64,000 nucleotides of DNA from Bacillota bacterium (GTDB taxonomy: Bacteria; Bacillota; Clostridia; Lachnospirales; Lachnospiraceae): positions 62,001-126,000 of the forward strand of contig JAEWJZ010000030.1 of NCBI GenBank assembly GCA_023386315.1, written 5' to 3'. The notes beneath the pieces are model-generated. The model saw only the letters and a program-made list of their open reading frames with translations. It did not search any database and was not told where the DNA came from. Position numbers and translations under genes: made by a program. Positions 45,705 to 55,481 of this stretch are shown piece by piece; position 1 is the first letter of the stretch; every line of letters starts with the position of its first letter.

Positions 45705-46583
45705 ATGAAGAAAAAACAAAGCGGCCTGTTGGAAGAGGCAAGAAAATCGGTACTTTTGGTGCCGTCAGTCCTTCTTCTACTTGTTTTCTTTGTCGTTCCC
45801 ATACTGCTTACGGTGTATTACTCCTTTACCAACTTAGCTTTGTCAGGGGAGAATGCCAGGCAGTTGAAATTTATCGGACTGAGTAATTATTTTACCATGT
45901 TTAAAGACAGAACGGTTCGCATCAGCATCAGAAACACACTGGTATTTCTGCTTGGAAGCCTTGTGGGACAGCAGGTTTTAGGTTTTATCATCGCCCTTAA
46001 TATGAGAAATAAAAACAGGGTTTTCAGAGGTATTGCGGGTCCTATCTTTTTAGCAGGATGGATTATGCCTGAGGTGGTTGTGGCCCTTTGCTGCAGCACA
46101 TTTTTTGGAGACAGCGGAACCTTAAACCAGATTTTTTCGTTTCTTCATCTGCCGGAAGTAGAATTTTTATTTGCAATTCCCATGCTTACGGTGATACTGG
46201 CAAATATCTGGCATGGAACAGCATTTTCCATGATGAATTTCCAGTCTGCCCTTGACGGAGTTCCGGCTGATATCGAGGAAGCGGCAAGAGTGGATGGTGC
46301 AGGACCTTTTCAGACCATGATCCGGATTATCCTTCCATGCATTAAAAATACCATTGCAACCAATACCATGCTCAATACTCTGTCCACTCTTGGTGTGTTC
46401 GGGTTGATTTATATGATGACTGGAGGCGGTCCGGGAACCAAAACACTGACTCTTCCCATCTTTATGTACAGACAGGCATTTATCTCCCAGCAGCTTGGTT
46501 ATGGAACTGCCATATCCATGATCCTTTTGGTGATTGGAATTGTTCTCAGCGTATTTTATACCAGAATTATGAGAAATGATTGA
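45705..46583 (+). CDS. CUT1 sugar ABC permease (MalF-like)
   Basis: A 292-residue permease with six hydrophobic helices. The ATG at 45705 has AAGGAGG; an in-frame ATG 15 codons earlier is ignored. The EAA-type loop reads ADIEEAARVDGAGPFQTMIRIILP (about 186-209). GGGPGTKTLTLPIFMY is typical of the MalF side. The encoded N-terminus overlaps nothing, and the second permease starts 13 bases after its stop. Confidence 0.92.
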   Translation: MKKKQSGLLEEARKSVLLVPSVLLLLVFFVVPILLTVYYSFTNLALSGENARQLKFIGLSNYFTMFKDRTVRISIRNTLVFLLGSLVGQQVLGFIIALNMRNKNRVFRGIAGPIFLAGWIMPEVVVALCCSTFFGDSGTLNQIFSFLHLPEVEFLFAIPMLTVILANIWHGTAFSMMNFQSALDGVPADIEEAARVDGAGPFQTMIRIILPCIKNTIATNTMLNTLSTLGVFGLIYMMTGGGPGTKTLTLPIFMYRQAFISQQLGYGTAISMILLVIGIVLSVFYTRIMRND

Positions 46584-46596
46584 AGGAGGCAATGAC

Positions 46597-47418
46597 ATGT
46601 ATTGGAAATTTCGTAAAACGATACCTTACCTGGTATTGACACTTTTAGCTGCAGTGTTTGCCCTGCCTCTTCTCTGGATTATACTGGCCTCCTTTGATGC
46701 CAATGCTTCCCAGGCAGTGAAAATGCCGGCTCAGTGGACCATTGAAAATTATAAAACCATTCTGTTGAATCAGGCAAATCAGAGAGCTTTTGGGAACGGG
46801 CTTCTCATCTCTTTAGGACAGTCTATTCTGGTGGTGTTCATTGCGGGACTGGCGGCTTATCCTTTATCAAGATACGAACTTCGTTATAAAAACATGTTTT
46901 TATATACGATTTTGTTTATGACCTCACTTCCCATTACAGCAGTTATGGTTCCAGTCTATAAAATGTTTCTGACTGTGGGGCTGTATGATAAAATCGGAGG
47001 GCTTATCCTGTTTCTCACGGCAACTTCCATGCCCTATGGAATCTGGCTGATGAAAAATTTCATGGATAATGTGCCCATAGAGCTGGAGGAAGCTGCATGG
47101 GTGGATGGAGCCTCTTCATTTGACAGCTTAAGAAAAATCATTGCACCTTTAATGTTCCCCGGAATTTGTGTTGTTTTCATTTTTACCTTTTCCGGAAGCT
47201 GGGGCAATTTCTTTGTACCTTATATTCTGCTTCAGACTCTTGATAAGCTTCCCGCATCGGTGACGCTCTATCAGTTTTTTGGGCAGCATGGGATGGTAAT
47301 CTATGGTCAGCTGGCGGCGTATTCCGCAGTCTATGCAGTTCCGTCCATTGTCCTTTATGTTCTGTCCCAGAATTACATGTCAAAAGGCTTCAACATGGCC
47401 GGCGCAGCCAAGGGCTGA
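46597..47418 (+). CDS. CUT1 sugar ABC permease (MalG-like)
   Basis: A 273-residue permease with six hydrophobic helices and the EAA loop IELEEAAWVDGASSFDSLRKIIAP (about 154-177). The ATG at 46597 has GAAGGAGG at the right distance; an ATG seven codons earlier overlaps the upstream gene. No ATP-binding gene is present in the operon, so a shared MsmK-type ATPase elsewhere is expected. Confidence 0.92.
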   Translation: MYWKFRKTIPYLVLTLLAAVFALPLLWIILASFDANASQAVKMPAQWTIENYKTILLNQANQRAFGNGLLISLGQSILVVFIAGLAAYPLSRYELRYKNMFLYTILFMTSLPITAVMVPVYKMFLTVGLYDKIGGLILFLTATSMPYGIWLMKNFMDNVPIELEEAAWVDGASSFDSLRKIIAPLMFPGICVVFIFTFSGSWGNFFVPYILLQTLDKLPASVTLYQFFGQHGMVIYGQLAAYSAVYAVPSIVLYVLSQNYMSKGFNMAGAAKG

Positions 47419-47438
47419 TGAAAAAGGAGGAATTTAAC

Positions 47439-50400
47439 GTGATTTTAATAAAAGAGAGAATCGGCAAGCTGTTAAGTGATTTACAGTTATTAATTTACAG
47501 AGAAGAAATTCCTGTATCAGAGTACCGGATGCTTCAATCAGCAGAACGGTTTGAGAATGTGAAGAATTTGGATACACAGTCCTGGGAGAAGCTTGGAAAG
47601 GAAGAGCTTTGGGGCGGACACAGAGAATATTACTGGTTTGAAACGGAAGTTACCATACCAAGGGAATGGGAAAACCAGTGTGTGGTTTATGAACTGCGTA
47701 CTGGAAGGGAAGGATTCTGGGATGCCACCAATCCCCAGTTTACCATTTATGTAAATGGAATCAGGCGGCAGGGTCTGGATGTGAATCACCGGGAGGTGCT
47801 TTTAACCAGGCAGGCAGCTGCAGGAGAAACCTTCCGTATTATTTTATCCGCTTTTACGGGAGATCAGAACTTTAAGCTGGTGATGGATTCACGGATCCGG
47901 ATTCTTGATCAGGAGACGGAGCAGTATTTTTATGATGTGTCGGTTCCTTATGAAGCTGCGAAGCTGCTGCCGGATGGAGACAGCAGTTGTATAGCCATTT
48001 TAACTGCAGCAAATGAATCCCTGAATCTGCTGGATTTAAGAAAAGAGTATTCTTCTGAATACTATGAGAGCTTAAAAAGGGCTTCTGCCTATATGAAGGA
48101 AGAGTTTTATGACCGGTACTGCGGAGGGGAAAGTAAAACCGTATGCTGCGTGGGCCATACCCACATTGATGTGGCATGGCTTTGGACACTGGCGGTTACG
48201 GAGGATAAGGCAGTCAGAAGTTTTTCCACCGTTTTAGAGCTGATGAGACAGTATCCGGAATATAGTTTCATGTCCAGCCAGCCCCAGCTTTATAAATATG
48301 TAAAAGAGAACGCTCCGGATGTGTTTGAGGAGATTAAAAAGCGTGTGGCAGAGGGAAGATGGGAAACTGAGGGCGGCATGTTTGTGGAGGCGGACTGTAA
48401 TTTATCCTCTGGAGAGTCGCTGATCCGGCAGTTCCTTCACGGTAAAGAATTCTTTCGGGAAGAGTTTGGAACAGACAATGTGATTTTATGGCTTCCCGAT
48501 GTATTCGGCTATTCTGCCGCGCTTCCGCAGATTATGAAAAAATGCGGAATCCGGTATTTTATGACAACCAAGATCAGCTGGAATGAATTTAACAAAATGC
48601 CATATGACACCTTTTACTGGGAGGGAATTGACGGAACCAGAATTCTGACTCATTTCAGTCCAAGCAGGGAATATAACAAGGCGGTGGTTTCAGGGGGAAC
48701 GGAGACAGAACATTTTACCACTTATAACGCTTATTTAAACCCCACCTATGTGAAAGGGGCCTGGGAACGGTACAGTCAGAAATACTTAAATGATGAAGTG
48801 CTGATGTCCTTTGGATACGGGGACGGAGGCGGCGGTCCGACAAAGGATATGCTGGAGAATCAGAGAAGGCTTGAAAAAGGGATTCCAGGCTGCCCCAAAA
48901 CACAAATGACAACCTCCAGAAGGTTTTTTGAAGATCTGGAGAGGGAGGTAAAGGGTAAAAAATATCTTCCTTCCTGGGTAGGAGAGCTTTATCTGGAATA
49001 TCACAGGGGAACCTATACCTCTATGGCGAGAAATAAAAAATACAACCGCAAGTCCGAGTTTCTCTTTGAAAATGCAGAATGTTTCGGAATGCTTGACCGG
49101 ATACTGACAAATCACACCTATCCCAAGAAAGCCATTGACGAAAGCTGGGAAGTGATTTTAAGAAACCAGTTCCATGATATTCTTCCAGGCTCTTCTATTA
49201 AAGAGGTGTATGAGGACTCCAGAAATGAGTATGAGAAAATAGCAAAGACAGGAAAGAAATTAGTAGATCTGGCTTTAAGTCATGTGACAGAACAAATCGG
49301 CGGGACCAGAAATACACTGGCTGTCTTTAATCCCAACAGTGTTACAGGAGAGGGACTTGTATCTGTGAAGCTGCCGGAGGGCATGAGAAATCCTTCCATA
49401 TCAGACGGAGATGACAGGCTTCCGGTTCAAATCACAGAAGAAGGAACCGCTTTGTTCTGTGCGTTTAAGGTGCCATCCAAGGGGTACCGAACATTCATCC
49501 TGAAGGAAGACGACGGGAAAGGGGTGGTTACCTCTTTAATGGCAGATGAGAGGCATCTGGAAAACCAGTTCGTCCATGTGATTTTAAATGAGAAGGGACA
49601 GATATCCTCCATTTATGACAAGATCATGGAACGGGAGGTCCTTCCGGATCAAAAATGTGCCAATGTGCTGATGACCTATGAGGACCGTCCCCATAATTAC
49701 GATGCCTGGGATGTAAATAATTATTATGTGGAAAAATCCTGGGAAATTACAGATGCTGCTTCCATAGATCTTGTGGAAAACGGTCCGGTCCGCGCCACTG
49801 TATGTGTAAAAAGAAAATATTTAGATTCTGTCATTGTACAGTATATTTCCCTTACTTATAACAGCCCGGAAATCCTAATCCGCAACGAGATCGACTGGAA
49901 GGAAAAGCATATCTTTATGAAATCCATCATTCCAGTTGATGTTCATACGGACGAGGCAGTCTTTGATATTCAGTATGGAAATGTGAAACGGAAGACCCAT
50001 TATAACACAATGTGGGATTATGCCAGATTCGAGGTCTGTATGCACAAATGGCTTGATGTCTCGGAAGGAGATTACGGAGTCAGTGTTTTAAATGACTGTA
50101 AATACGGCTGTCACGTTCATAATGGGGAGATCGGAATATCCATGCTTAAATCAGCGGTTTATCCAAACCCTGATGCAGACAAGGAACATCACAGCTTTGT
50201 GTTTTCCATTTATCCTCATAAGGGAGACTGGAAAGAGGCGGGTACGCCAAAGAGAGCTTATCTTCTTAACAATCCCATGACTGCCAGATTAAAGGTATCT
50301 GACGGGGGCAGTCTGCCGGGTGAGTTTTCTCTTGTAAAGACTGATGCAGATAACGTTATTATCGAAGTGGTGAAGGAAGAACGAAAAGGAGAGGATATGA

Positions 50401-50585
50401 TAATCCGCTTCTATGAGACTGGTAACGTAAGAACCAGGGGAGAAATGGTCTTTGGAACGGAGGTATTAAGGATCTGGGAATGCAATATGCTGGAGGAAGA
50501 GGAACAGGAAGTCCCATTGTCAAACAGCATAGCTTCCTATACCATAAAACCTTATGAGATTAAGACCTGGAAAATACACAGATGA
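47439..50585 (+). CDS. GH38 alpha-mannosidase
   Basis: A protein of about 1048 residues of glycoside hydrolase family 38. The catalytic domain begins with the zinc-binding HTHIDVAWLW (about 239-248), the nucleophile Asp is expected in WLPDVFGYS (about 353), and the later domains (helical bundle, beta-sandwiches) extend to the end. It is cytoplasmic, with no signal peptide, so it acts on imported alpha-mannosides. The GTG at 47439 is preferred because AAGGAGG lies eight bases before it; an ATG at 47418 overlapping the permease stop (TGATG) would add seven residues. It is the last gene of the YesMN-linked operon. Confidence 0.93.
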   Translation: MILIKERIGKLLSDLQLLIYREEIPVSEYRMLQSAERFENVKNLDTQSWEKLGKEELWGGHREYYWFETEVTIPREWENQCVVYELRTGREGFWDATNPQFTIYVNGIRRQGLDVNHREVLLTRQAAAGETFRIILSAFTGDQNFKLVMDSRIRILDQETEQYFYDVSVPYEAAKLLPDGDSSCIAILTAANESLNLLDLRKEYSSEYYESLKRASAYMKEEFYDRYCGGESKTVCCVGHTHIDVAWLWTLAVTEDKAVRSFSTVLELMRQYPEYSFMSSQPQLYKYVKENAPDVFEEIKKRVAEGRWETEGGMFVEADCNLSSGESLIRQFLHGKEFFREEFGTDNVILWLPDVFGYSAALPQIMKKCGIRYFMTTKISWNEFNKMPYDTFYWEGIDGTRILTHFSPSREYNKAVVSGGTETEHFTTYNAYLNPTYVKGAWERYSQKYLNDEVLMSFGYGDGGGGPTKDMLENQRRLEKGIPGCPKTQMTTSRRFFEDLEREVKGKKYLPSWVGELYLEYHRGTYTSMARNKKYNRKSEFLFENAECFGMLDRILTNHTYPKKAIDESWEVILRNQFHDILPGSSIKEVYEDSRNEYEKIAKTGKKLVDLALSHVTEQIGGTRNTLAVFNPNSVTGEGLVSVKLPEGMRNPSISDGDDRLPVQITEEGTALFCAFKVPSKGYRTFILKEDDGKGVVTSLMADERHLENQFVHVILNEKGQISSIYDKIMEREVLPDQKCANVLMTYEDRPHNYDAWDVNNYYVEKSWEITDAASIDLVENGPVRATVCVKRKYLDSVIVQYISLTYNSPEILIRNEIDWKEKHIFMKSIIPVDVHTDEAVFDIQYGNVKRKTHYNTMWDYARFEVCMHKWLDVSEGDYGVSVLNDCKYGCHVHNGEIGISMLKSAVYPNPDADKEHHSFVFSIYPHKGDWKEAGTPKRAYLLNNPMTARLKVSDGGSLPGEFSLVKTDADNVIIEVVKEERKGEDMIIRFYETGNVRTRGEMVFGTEVLRIWECNMLEEEEQEVPLSNSIASYTIKPYEIKTWKIHR

Positions 50586-50692
50586 CTTGTAAAAAATAGA
50601 ATGAAAAACGTAATAATGCACAATTTTACTCTTCATTTACTTATCATAATGCATATTGAGGTTAGAAATCTATTATGTTATTATCTTCCTAG

Positions 50693-50704
50693 GTAAACGT
50701 TTAC
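50693..50704. promoter_or_regulatory. Palindromic LacI-type operator upstream of its regulator gene
   Basis: GTAAACGTTTAC is a perfect 12-bp palindrome with a central CG, immediately before the ribosome site of the LacI-family gene. A nearly identical site precedes the TRAP genes. A CcpA cre site is an alternative reading. Confidence 0.7.
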
Positions 50705-50715
50705 TAGGAGGAATT

Positions 50716-51750
50716 ATGAAAAGAAAAGCGACACTAGTTGATTTGGCAGAGAGAGCGGGAGTGTCTTATGTGACGGTCCATAAAGCACTGAACAACAAGC
50801 CCGGGGTCAGTGAGGAAAAAAGAAAGGAGATTTTAAAATTGGCGGAAGAACTGGAATATTCAGCGAATATTGCAGCTTCCGTGCTCAAAAGACCGGAAAT
50901 TTGTATTGCAGTAGTTTTACAGGGGTTGGACACTCCGAACAGCTTCTTTTTTGAACGGATGTGGAAAGCGGTCGATGAGGTAGAGAAAGAGTATCTGAAT
51001 TATAAGGTCACGTTTTTAAGATTTCCGTCAGATATAACCAGCAGGAGCCAGAAAGAAATTCTTAAGGAGCTGGCTTTTAGAGATGATGTGCATGGAGTTA
51101 TTATTAACTGTCTCGACCGAACGGATTTGAATGATGAGATTAATATTCTGATTAATAAGAGAATTCCGGTTGTTACGGTTAATTCTGACGCCCCTGATTC
51201 TTTACGAAGTGATTTTATATCTGCTGACAATTTCAGAATAGGTAAACTGGCAGCAGGCCTTCTGCTTTTTGGAAGCGCAGGTGACAGCGGAAAGGTTCTG
51301 GTATTGGGAGGAAGCCGTTACGCTGAGGTACATCAGGAAAATATACGGGGGTTCAGGGAGGAGATGGAGCAGTATTCCAACATCAGCCTCAAAATTCTTT
51401 ATCAGATGGATTATCCCGACCAGGAGGAAAGGGTCCATGCTTTTCTTCTGGAGAATCCTGATGCTGCGGGAGTCTACAGCAACAGCTCCACTGGAACTTA
51501 TTTCATGTGCAGGACAGCGAAAAAGCTTGGATGGAACAGAGAAGGCAAACTAATAGGAAGTGACGCATTTAAGGAGTTGATTCCGTATTTTGAAGAAGGG
51601 GTATTAGATGCCTGTATCTGGAAAAATCCGGCAAAACAAGTCAGTGAAGCCGTAGCGGCAGTATATCACAGAATTTTAAAAAGTCCGTATACAAAGAACG
51701 AAATAGATTTAGGAATTTTAATGAAACATAATGTGCAGGATTATATTTAA
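50716..51750 (+). CDS. LacI-family transcriptional regulator of the TRAP module
   Basis: A 344-residue LacI-family repressor. The N-terminal helix-turn-helix reads TLVDLAERAGVSYVTVHKALNNKPGVSEEKR (about 5-35), with hinge helix NIAASVLKR. The ligand domain is of the ribose-binding type (about 60-344). The start at 50716 follows AGGAGG; the open frame 20 codons further upstream runs through the operator. Matching palindromes before this gene and before dctP indicate autoregulation and control of the TRAP operon. Confidence 0.92.
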   Translation: MKRKATLVDLAERAGVSYVTVHKALNNKPGVSEEKRKEILKLAEELEYSANIAASVLKRPEICIAVVLQGLDTPNSFFFERMWKAVDEVEKEYLNYKVTFLRFPSDITSRSQKEILKELAFRDDVHGVIINCLDRTDLNDEINILINKRIPVVTVNSDAPDSLRSDFISADNFRIGKLAAGLLLFGSAGDSGKVLVLGGSRYAEVHQENIRGFREEMEQYSNISLKILYQMDYPDQEERVHAFLLENPDAAGVYSNSSTGTYFMCRTAKKLGWNREGKLIGSDAFKELIPYFEEGVLDACIWKNPAKQVSEAVAAVYHRILKSPYTKNEIDLGILMKHNVQDYI

Positions 51751-51768
51751 TTCTGTCACGTGCTTAAA

Positions 51769-51780
51769 GTAAACGTTTAA
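51769..51780. promoter_or_regulatory. Second LacI-type operator, before dctP
   Basis: GTAAACGTTTAA repeats 11 of the 12 bases of the palindrome at 50693 and lies just before the dctP ribosome site. Confidence 0.7.
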
Positions 51781-51796
51781 CCATAGGAGGAATGTC

Positions 51797-52840
51797 ATGA
51801 AAAATAGAAAATTATTAACAGTTCTGTCTTTCATATCCGCAGTTTCTATCCTTATGACAGGATGCGGAAGCTTTCATAAGCCAACAGAAATGCCGGATAC
51901 GGGTGACAGCAAAAAAGCGGCAAAAGCCGAAATTATACTCAGGGCCGGCGAGACAAATCCGGCCACTCATATCATGTCCAGGGTATGGTACCGCTTTGCG
52001 GATATTGTCAATGAAAAATCGGAAGGGCGTATTTATGTGGAAGTTTATCCCGCCGGACAGCTGGGAGATGAAAGAACACAGTTACAGACTTTGCAGATGG
52101 GAGCGCTGGATTTCTTCCGGGTGTCCACCTATACAGCCGGGGATTTCGGAGCAGAGAAATTCAATCTCTTTTCTCTTCCCTATTTGTTTACAGGCAGAGA
52201 GCATCTGTGGAAGGTGGTAAACAGCCAGATCGGCTCAGATCTTCTCAAGGATATTGATGACAATGTGGATGGGATGGTTGGACTTAGCTATTTGGAAGAG
52301 GGAGCCAGGAATTTCTTTACTACGAAGAAGGCTGCCGTGGAACCGGAAGATTTAAAGGGAATGAAAATAAGAATTGCAGAATCTTCGATTTTGATGGATA
52401 CAATCCGGTGCTTTGGTGCCAATCCAACCCCTATTTCGTACAGTGAGCTGTTTACTTCCCTTCAGACCGGAGTGGTGGATGGAGCGGATCAGCCTCTTTC
52501 CGGTTACTATTCCAATTCCTTTAATGAAGTGTCTCCTTATATGGTCATGGATGGTCATACATACGGGCTCAGTGTTATGGTCATGAGCAAAAGGACTTTT
52601 GAGAAATTAAGCGAAGAGGACCGGCAGCTGATCATGGATGCCGCTTTGGAAGCCTCTCTATACAATAAAGAGGTGGCACAGCAGGAGGACGATGAAATCA
52701 TGAAAAAGCTGGAGGAAGCCAATACTCCCGTTATTCAGCCCCGGGATATTACAAAATGGCAGGAAATGGTCCAGCCAGTATATGAAAAATATGGAAAAGA
52801 GTATACGGATTTGATTGATGAGATCAAGGCGATGCAATAA
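51797..52840 (+). CDS. dctP: TRAP transporter solute receptor (DctP)
   Basis: A 347-residue TRAP receptor. Signal and lipobox read SILMTGCG (about 17-24). The domain has ILRAGETNPATHIMSRVWYRFADIV, the family block GRIYVEVYPAGQLGDERTQLQTLQMG, and LKGMKIRIAESSILMDTIRCFGANPTPISYSELFTSLQTGVVDGADQP, where the Arg in KIRI normally salt-bridges the carboxylate of the ligand. Substrates are organic acids such as uronates or sugar acids; which one is unknown. GGAGG precedes the ATG. Confidence 0.95.
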   Translation: MKNRKLLTVLSFISAVSILMTGCGSFHKPTEMPDTGDSKKAAKAEIILRAGETNPATHIMSRVWYRFADIVNEKSEGRIYVEVYPAGQLGDERTQLQTLQMGALDFFRVSTYTAGDFGAEKFNLFSLPYLFTGREHLWKVVNSQIGSDLLKDIDDNVDGMVGLSYLEEGARNFFTTKKAAVEPEDLKGMKIRIAESSILMDTIRCFGANPTPISYSELFTSLQTGVVDGADQPLSGYYSNSFNEVSPYMVMDGHTYGLSVMVMSKRTFEKLSEEDRQLIMDAALEASLYNKEVAQQEDDEIMKKLEEANTPVIQPRDITKWQEMVQPVYEKYGKEYTDLIDEIKAMQ

Positions 52841-52853
52841 GGAGGAATCAGGA

Positions 52854-53321
52854 ATGGAAAAAGCATTTAAAATATTTAATCGGATCCTGTGCAATATCTG
52901 TATGTTGCTGCTCCTGCTGGAGGTGGTGATTGTTGCGGGTGTGGCAGGCTCCAGATATGTGTTCCGGTATACACCTGCATGGGGAGAAACACTGGCTCTT
53001 CTGTTTGGCGTATGGTTCGTTTTTCTGGGCGGAGCCTATGCAATTTCAGAGGATGTTCATTTAAAGATGACGCTGCTGGACGGTCTGGTAAGTGAAAAAG
53101 TTTTATGGTATCTTGAATGGTTTGGTCTTGGGATTACGGCAGTACTTGGAGTTTCCATGTTTGTTTATGGAACTTCGCTCCTGAATATTGCAAGTAGAAA
53201 TAGAATAACAGGACTGGGACTTCCGTCCACTGTTTTGTATGCTGCGGTTCCTGTAGCAGGAATATGTTTTATTGTTGAAATTCTGGATAGAGGGAGGGAG
53301 CTGTTATGTCAACACAGTTAA
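52854..53321 (+). CDS. dctQ: TRAP transporter small permease (DctQ)
   Basis: A 155-residue four-helix membrane protein (segments about 11-36, 47-66, 84-105 and 121-146) with the DctQ block AGSRYVFRYTPAWGETLALLFGVWFVFLGGAYAISEDVHLKMT. The ATG at 52854 follows GGAGGAATCAGGA; the longer frame from 52815 overlaps dctP. Its 3' end overlaps dctM by 16 bases. Confidence 0.93.
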   Translation: MEKAFKIFNRILCNICMLLLLLEVVIVAGVAGSRYVFRYTPAWGETLALLFGVWFVFLGGAYAISEDVHLKMTLLDGLVSEKVLWYLEWFGLGITAVLGVSMFVYGTSLLNIASRNRITGLGLPSTVLYAAVPVAGICFIVEILDRGRELLCQHS

Positions 53322-54598
53322 TTGCAATTGTCATTTTATTATCCGTATTTTTTGGCCTGATGATTCTGAGGATTCCCATAGCTTTTTCTGTTGGAATGTC
53401 CTGCTTTGCCACCTGCTGGTATCTCGATATTCCTGCTGATATAATTGCCCAGAATATGGTTAAGGGTGTCAATGGATATTCTCTTATGGCGGTTCCGTTT
53501 TTTATTCTCATGGGTGAGATTATGAGTACGGGTGGAATTGCCCGGCGTCTGGTTGATCTGGCATCCAGCCTGGTAGGGTGGATGAAAGGGGGACTGGCTA
53601 TGGTAACCGTTGTTGCCTCCATGCTGTTTGGCTGTGTATCCGGTTCCTCAACAGCCTGTACGGCAACTTTGGGACCCGTCATGATTCCCATGATGGAGAA
53701 AAAGGGGTATAACAAGGAATTTGCAACTGATATTACCATGTCAAGCTCCATCACCGGGCTGCTGATTCCGCCAAGTCATAATATGGTAATATTTGCCATG
53801 GTGGCAGGCGGCGTTTCCGTAGGTTCTCTATTTATGGCAGGAATCATTCCAGGATTACTGATCGGATTCATACTTATGGCATATAGTTATATAAAAGCGA
53901 AAAAAGAAAATTACCCTACTGAAGCCGCATTTTCCATAAAGAAGGTGGCAGTTGCATCTGCAAGAGCATTCTGGGGACTGATTACGATTATAATTGTGGT
54001 GGTAGGTGTGTGTACCGGTATTATAACGGCGACAGAATCGGCGGCAGTTGCGGTTATATGGTCGATTTTTGTTACATTTGCATTATACAGAGAGGTACCC
54101 ATTACCGAATTGCCCAAAATGGTTTTAAGAGCAACACGGACACTGGCTATGATTTTAATGCTGGTTGCGACCTCATCTGCATTTGGCTGGCTTTTAGCCT
54201 ATTTAAAAGTTCCGCAGCTCATTACAGGCGGGATCTTCAACATATCCACAAATCCGTATGCCGTACTTTTTATTATTAATGTAATTCTTGTCCTTCTGGG
54301 TATGCTGATGGATATGTCTTCAATTATACTGATAGCGACACCAATTTTGCTTCCTATCGTCACATCTATTGGAATGAGCCCGGTTCATTTCGGAGCATTG
54401 CTGATTGTGAATCTGGGGATTGGTTTGCTGACACCACCGGTAGGCGGAACCCTGTTTATCGGATCGGCAATTTCGGAAATCAGATTTGAACGCCTGGCAA
54501 AAACAATGCTTCCGCTGTATGCGGTATTAGCAGCTGTGCTCATGCTGGTAACATATATACCGGAGATCAGCCTGACCCTGCCTGCTTTGGTTAAATAA
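53306..54598 (+). CDS. dctM: TRAP transporter large permease (DctM)
   Basis: A 430-residue polytopic protein with about eleven to twelve helices. Family blocks include MAVPFFILMGEIMSTGGIARRLVDLA, GCVSGSSTACTATLGPVMIPMM and ITGLLIPPSHNMVIFAMVAGG. It transports the acid anion with sodium once DctP delivers it. The gene overlaps dctQ and is followed by the hydrolase gene after 21 bases. Confidence 0.95.
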   Translation: MSTQLIAIVILLSVFFGLMILRIPIAFSVGMSCFATCWYLDIPADIIAQNMVKGVNGYSLMAVPFFILMGEIMSTGGIARRLVDLASSLVGWMKGGLAMVTVVASMLFGCVSGSSTACTATLGPVMIPMMEKKGYNKEFATDITMSSSITGLLIPPSHNMVIFAMVAGGVSVGSLFMAGIIPGLLIGFILMAYSYIKAKKENYPTEAAFSIKKVAVASARAFWGLITIIIVVVGVCTGIITATESAAVAVIWSIFVTFALYREVPITELPKMVLRATRTLAMILMLVATSSAFGWLLAYLKVPQLITGGIFNISTNPYAVLFIINVILVLLGMLMDMSSIILIATPILLPIVTSIGMSPVHFGALLIVNLGIGLLTPPVGGTLFIGSAISEIRFERLAKTMLPLYAVLAAVLMLVTYIPEISLTLPALVK

Positions 54599-54619
54599 TA
54601 AAATGGAGTGATAAATAAA

Positions 54620-55384
54620 ATGGAAAAATTGGTATCAGAAGCAGGTGCAGAACTGGAACTTTTCCTCATTGAGAGTGATCAGTCCCTTCCCATAGTTATT
54701 ATATGCCCGGGAGGTGGATACAGGTGGCTGTCCGGCAGGGAGAAAGAACCGGTTGCCGCAGCGTTTAACCGCCAGGGTTTCCATGCAGCAATTTTAAATT
54801 ACCATGTTAATATAGAAAATTTGGGATTTCAGCCAATGTATGATTTGGCCTGGGCTGTGAGCTGTATAAGGAATGCCGTAGGTATCAGCGTAGATAAACA
54901 AAAAATTTTTGTCTGCGGTTTTTCAGCAGGGGGACATGTAGCAGCTGAGCTTGGAGTGTATTGGGATAGCCGGGAACTTTTTCCGGCAGGAAACTGGCAG
55001 GAGCATAAGCCGGATGGATTAATTTTGTGCTATCCGGTTATAACAGCGGGGGAATATGCTCATAGGGAAAGCATTCGGATGCTTTCGGATGATGAGTGCG
55101 TCTGGAACTGGTTTTCTTTGGAAAAGCATGTAAGCAGCAAGGTACCGCCGGCATTTATCTGGCATACTGTCACAGATACCGATGTTCCTGTACAGAATTC
55201 TGTGCTTTTCGCGGAGGCATTGCTGCAGTGTCATGTACCTCTGGAGCTGCATCTTTTCCCATACGGGGTCCATGGTCTCTCTCTGGCCACAAAAGAAGTG
55301 GAAGAACCATCAAAGTGCAGGTTTGCAGATAACCATGTTGCCATGTGGCTGGATCTGTGCACAGACTGGATCAGAAACTGCTGA
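54620..55384 (+). CDS. Alpha/beta hydrolase, esterase-like
   Basis: A 254-residue alpha/beta hydrolase of the BD-FAE / acetyl esterase type: an oxyanion-hole segment IVIICPGGGYRWLSGREKEP (HGGG-like), a nucleophile elbow CGFSAGGHVAAELG with Ser about 103, an acidic residue in HTVTDTDVPVQNS and His in PYGVHGLSLA. It is cytoplasmic. It probably removes acyl groups from the compound imported by the TRAP system. The ATG at 54620 follows GGAG; a GTG at 54608 is possible. Confidence 0.85.
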   Translation: MEKLVSEAGAELELFLIESDQSLPIVIICPGGGYRWLSGREKEPVAAAFNRQGFHAAILNYHVNIENLGFQPMYDLAWAVSCIRNAVGISVDKQKIFVCGFSAGGHVAAELGVYWDSRELFPAGNWQEHKPDGLILCYPVITAGEYAHRESIRMLSDDECVWNWFSLEKHVSSKVPPAFIWHTVTDTDVPVQNSVLFAEALLQCHVPLELHLFPYGVHGLSLATKEVEEPSKCRFADNHVAMWLDLCTDWIRNC

Positions 55385-55481
55385 GCCATCTCCTCTCCTT
55401 CCTGCTTGCATAAATGAACAAGCCGTAATAGAATGTAAAGAGAAATTCAAGCGGGTTTGCAAGCAGAGGAGGGAGCATGGT

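Noticed and set aside
55182..55481. 100-codon N-terminal extension of the second LacI regulator
   Set aside because: It overlaps the hydrolase gene in another frame; the LacI helix-turn-helix begins right after the ATG at 55482, which has a good ribosome site.
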